Assembly (NCBI GenBank): GCA_019418195.1
Contig: DYCJ01000121.1
Location: forward strand, 1 to 7,536
Direction of reading: 5' to 3'
DNA length: 7,536 bases
Source of the DNA: Clostridiales bacterium
Lineage (GTDB): Bacteria; Bacillota; Clostridia; Lachnospirales; Lachnospiraceae
Part shown: positions 4,874 through 7,536 of the stretch, piece by piece
Position numbering within the stretch: position 1 is the stretch's first letter
Layout of the letters: each line of letters opens with the position of its first letter
Translations under genes and position numbers: made by a program
Notes under the pieces: generated by a model
Database searches by the model: none
What the model saw: only the letters and a program-made list of their open reading frames with translations
Told to the model about the DNA's origin: nothing

Positions 4874-7495
4874 GTGAATTACGGAAAAAGAAACCTTTCC
4901 AGAAGAAAAAAAAGTATTTCTTCTAAAAAGAGAATGAAAAAGAAACGAGTAGGCGTACGGTTCTTTAAAGCTCTTATCATATGTATACTCCTTCTGGGAG
5001 TCATATGTCTCGTAGGAGGCGCGGTCTTTGCCAAGAAGATCATAGACAATACTCCCGCAGTCTCGGCAGATGACATACTTCCCCAGGGATATACGACTAA
5101 TATTACTGATCAGAGCGGAAACGTGATCGAGACTCTGAAAGATTCCGATTCCAACCGTGTCTATAAAACATATGAGGAGATCACGGCAAATTCCGAGTAT
5201 CTTCCCCATGCATTCGTGGCGATCGAGGACGAACGTTTTTACGAACACAACGGGGTCGATCTCCAGGGTATCATAAGAGCCGGTATCGTAGGCATCACCA
5301 ACGGTTTCAATTTTACCGAAGGTGCCAGTACCCTGACCCAGCAGCTTATAAAAAATAATGTATTCCCGAACTTTGTCAATGAGGAAACGTTTTTCGACAG
5401 AGTCGAACGAAAGCTGCAGGAACAGTATCTCGCCCTTCAGATTGAAAAAGAGATGAGCAAGGAAGAGATCCTTGAAGCCTATATGAACACGATCAACCTT
5501 GGCCAGGGATGTCTCGGCGTACAGACAGCTGCAACCCGTTACTTCAACAAAGATGCTGCTGACCTTACACTTTCCGAATGTGCGGTCATTGCAGCCATCA
5601 CGCAGAACCCGACCAACTATGATCCGGTGACAAATCCTGAAAAGAATGCCACACGCCGTGAAACCGTTCTCAGCAATATGCTGGACCAGGGGTACATTAC
5701 CCAGGCAGAATATGACGAGGCCATGGCAGACCAGGTATACGACCGGATCCTCGAAACTGCAGCCGTCACGGCGGACACAACACCTTACTCCTATTTTACG
5801 GATGCACTGATCGAAGACGTAGTACAGGATCTGATGGATGAGAAAGGGTATACCGAAACACAGGCATACAATCTGATCTACAGTGGCGGGCTTACCATCA
5901 AATCCACGCAGGATACATCTATTCAGGCTATCTGTGACGAAGTAGTATCTGACGAGAGCTATTATCCGGCAACAGAATATGGCTTGGAATATGCTATGAC
6001 GATACACCGGGCAGACGGTTCTTCCGAGAACTACAGCAAAGAGAATCTCCGGACTTTCATCAGTGAAAACTATGATAGTGAGAATCCGCTGGTCTTCTCC
6101 TCCGAAGATGAAGCATTACAGATGATCGAAGCTTATAAAGCAACACTCAATATCAATACTGATGCCGGCGATTATGTAGACGAAAGATACACGATCACGC
6201 TGCAGCCTCAGGTCTCTTTCGTAGTCATGGATCAGTACACCGGACAGGTGAAAGCTATTGTCGGCGGCCGCGGTGAAAAATCAGGTAATCTGACATTCAA
6301 CCGCGCCACGGACGATCCGCAGCAGCCGGGTTCTGTATTCAAGATCCTGTCGACCTACGCTCCGGGCCTGAATGAAGGCAAGATCTCACTTGCGACAACA
6401 AAAGTAGATGAACCTTACGAGTATGAGAGCGGCCAGAACGTTCCCAACTCCTATAGCGGATACCGCGGATCCATGACTGTCCGGGATGCCATCCGGATAT
6501 CATGTAATACGATTGCCGTACAGACACTTACCGATGATGTCGGACTCAGGACCGGATACGATTATCTGAAAAACAATTTTGAATTTTCAACAATCGTGGA
6601 GGATGATATTGCCCAGGCAACGGCCCTCGGAGGTATCACCAAAGGTGTCTACAATCTCGAGCTGACTGCTGCATTTGCATCTCTTGCAAACAGTGGCACA
6701 TACACTGATCCGGTCCTCTATACAGAGATTCTTGACCATGACGGAAATGTTCTGATCGATAACACTGCCCCTGCAACACACGAGGCAGTCAAAGATTCCA
6801 CCGCTTATCTCCTGACAAGCGCGATGGAGGATGTAGTAAATAGCGGTACCGGATATGGTGCCGGTCTGAGCAATATGGCTACAGCCGGAAAAACCGGTTC
6901 AACAGATGATTACGTAGACCGCTGGTTTGTCGGCTTCACGCCCTACTATACTGCTGGTATCTGGGGTGGTTATGATGCTAATAAATCCATGTCGGGATAT
7001 GGTTCCTGGCATCTTTCCATCTGGAATGCCATCATGGAACGGATTCATCAGAATCTTGAATACAAAGATTTTGAAATTCCGACCTCCGTCGTACAGAAAT
7101 CCATCTGTACGGAAACCGGGCTTCTTGCAGTCAGCGGCTGTCCGTCAAGAACCGATTATTTCGACAAAGACACACTGCCTACGGAAAGCTGTCCTGGTCA
7201 TGTACAGGAACAGGCGCCTGACACCAACTCCGATACTGATACCTCTGATAATGCCGGAAACACTAATACCGGTGATACAAATACAGGTAATGGAAATACC
7301 GGTGGTGGTGACACCGGCGACACTGGTGGCGGAAATACCGGTGGTGGTGACACCGGCGGCGGTGACACCGGCGGCGGCGATACCGGCGGCGGTGATACCG
7401 GCGGCGGCGATACCGGCGGCGGCGATACCGGTGGCGGTGATACCGGCGACACCGGTAACGGCGGCGACACCGGCGGGACACCACCCCAAGGTTAA
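4874..7495 (+). CDS. Class A penicillin-binding protein (PBP1A type): peptidoglycan glycosyltransferase/transpeptidase
   Basis: This bifunctional enzyme polymerises lipid II and crosslinks peptidoglycan outside the membrane. The GTG start at 4874 (MNYGKRNLSRRKK, 873 residues) is preferred because AAAAGGAGG (4856-4864) is 9 bases upstream; the in-frame ATG at 4865 touches that site and a TTG at 4853 precedes it. A Lys/Arg-rich cytoplasmic tail (1-29) and one membrane anchor (about 30-53) come first. The GT51 domain has EDERFYEHNGVD (118-129; Glu118 the likely catalytic residue), GASTLTQQLIKN (150-161), RKLQEQYLALQIE (179-191) and EAYMNTINLGQG (201-212). The transpeptidase domain has SVFK (487-490, nucleophile Ser487), SCN (543-545) and KTGS (673-676). 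Between them lies an extra segment of about 75 residues (about 363-437). A Cys-containing region (ICTETGLLAVSGCPS) follows, then a Gly/Asp/Thr/Asn-rich tail (about 783-873). All catalytic motifs are intact. It is probably monocistronic, divergent from yigZ. Confidence 0.96.
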   Translation: MNYGKRNLSRRKKSISSKKRMKKKRVGVRFFKALIICILLLGVICLVGGAVFAKKIIDNTPAVSADDILPQGYTTNITDQSGNVIETLKDSDSNRVYKTYEEITANSEYLPHAFVAIEDERFYEHNGVDLQGIIRAGIVGITNGFNFTEGASTLTQQLIKNNVFPNFVNEETFFDRVERKLQEQYLALQIEKEMSKEEILEAYMNTINLGQGCLGVQTAATRYFNKDAADLTLSECAVIAAITQNPTNYDPVTNPEKNATRRETVLSNMLDQGYITQAEYDEAMADQVYDRILETAAVTADTTPYSYFTDALIEDVVQDLMDEKGYTETQAYNLIYSGGLTIKSTQDTSIQAICDEVVSDESYYPATEYGLEYAMTIHRADGSSENYSKENLRTFISENYDSENPLVFSSEDEALQMIEAYKATLNINTDAGDYVDERYTITLQPQVSFVVMDQYTGQVKAIVGGRGEKSGNLTFNRATDDPQQPGSVFKILSTYAPGLNEGKISLATTKVDEPYEYESGQNVPNSYSGYRGSMTVRDAIRISCNTIAVQTLTDDVGLRTGYDYLKNNFEFSTIVEDDIAQATALGGITKGVYNLELTAAFASLANSGTYTDPVLYTEILDHDGNVLIDNTAPATHEAVKDSTAYLLTSAMEDVVNSGTGYGAGLSNMATAGKTGSTDDYVDRWFVGFTPYYTAGIWGGYDANKSMSGYGSWHLSIWNAIMERIHQNLEYKDFEIPTSVVQKSICTETGLLAVSGCPSRTDYFDKDTLPTESCPGHVQEQAPDTNSDTDTSDNAGNTNTGDTNTGNGNTGGGDTGDTGGGNTGGGDTGGGDTGGGDTGGGDTGGGDTGGGDTGGGDTGDTGNGGDTGGTPPQG
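7340..7444 (+). repeat. 15-bp in-frame tandem repeat encoding seven consecutive GGGDT units
   Basis: Seven uninterrupted copies of a 15-bp unit, typically GGCGGCGATACCGGC in this register or a rotation of it, encode GGGDT seven times. Copies differ only at third codon positions (GGT/GGC, GAT/GAC). Degenerate copies (GGGDT, GDT, GGGNT) flank it on both sides, and low-complexity Asn/Thr/Gly sequence reaches back to about 7260. The unit length is a multiple of three, so gain or loss of copies keeps the frame. The tail is extracellular, after the transpeptidase domain, and is predicted to be disordered. Confidence 0.95.
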
Positions 7496-7536
7496 AAAAT
7501 AAAAAGAGCGGAATCCTTTCTAACAAGGGGAAGGGT
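7493..7536. other. Possible left half of a terminator hairpin, cut by the window edge
   Basis: After the PBP stop there is an A-rich run followed by AGAGCGGAATCC and a short purine-rich stretch up to the edge. An A-run followed by a GC-containing arm is how bidirectional intrinsic terminators begin. The partner arm would lie just beyond 7536, so this cannot be confirmed here. Confidence 0.25.

Noticed and set aside
4868..6007. 379-codon minus-strand open frame inside the PBP gene
   Set aside because: It is long but antisense to intact GT51 motifs, of odd Cys/Ile-rich composition and without a recognisable domain.
7340..7444. Possible CRISPR array because of regular repeats
   Set aside because: The units are directly adjacent 15-mers without spacers and encode an in-frame GGGDT tail.
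7145..7526. Several open frames on both strands across the PBP tail (Pro/Val-, Ala/Gly- and Arg/His-rich)
   Set aside because: The 15-bp unit is a multiple of three, so every frame stays open through the repeat; these are artefacts of the repeat.

Overview
The window reads as a housekeeping stretch of a low-to-mid GC Gram-positive chromosome, most likely a Clostridia member of the Lachnospiraceae type. The grounds are strong AGGAGG-like ribosome binding sites, sigma-A style promoters with TATAAT boxes, a long-form HPF, a bifunctional class A PBP with a Gly/Asp/Thr-rich tail, and a tandem OB-fold SSB-like protein of a kind I associate with that family. The placement is inference from protein character, not from a marker gene.

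Layout. (1) Positions 1-507, minus strand: the N-terminal 169 codons of an SSB-like protein with two OB-fold halves; it runs off the left edge and is easy to miss because its stop lies outside the window. (2) 508-881: a divergent intergenic region. It contains a GC-rich element (633-800) with perfect 16-bp terminal inverted repeats, an internal 22-bp hairpin and a third, branched arm; the predicted bipA promoter abuts its right end. (3) 882-3337, plus strand: bipA/typA (ribosome-associated GTPase) followed 14 bp later by a four-TM PsiE-like membrane protein. (4) 3426-3983: long-form hibernation promoting factor (hpf), with its own promoter overlapping the end of the preceding gene and a strong intrinsic terminator after it. 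(5) 4070-4723, minus strand: a YigZ/IMPACT-family protein converging on hpf. (6) 4874-7495, plus strand: a class A penicillin-binding protein (PBP1A type) starting at GTG, transcribed divergently from yigZ and ending in a (GGGDT)n tail encoded by a 15-bp tandem repeat.

Together, bipA and hpf are ribosome assembly/stress and ribosome hibernation factors that bracket a small membrane protein, so this may be one stress-related transcription unit with an internal hpf promoter. YigZ also belongs to a family linked to translation control. The PBP builds peptidoglycan and looks independently transcribed. I saw no rRNA, tRNA, CRISPR array, phage genes or coding transposon. The most unusual object is the structured element at 633-800, which looks like a non-coding MITE-like repeat or a structured RNA.
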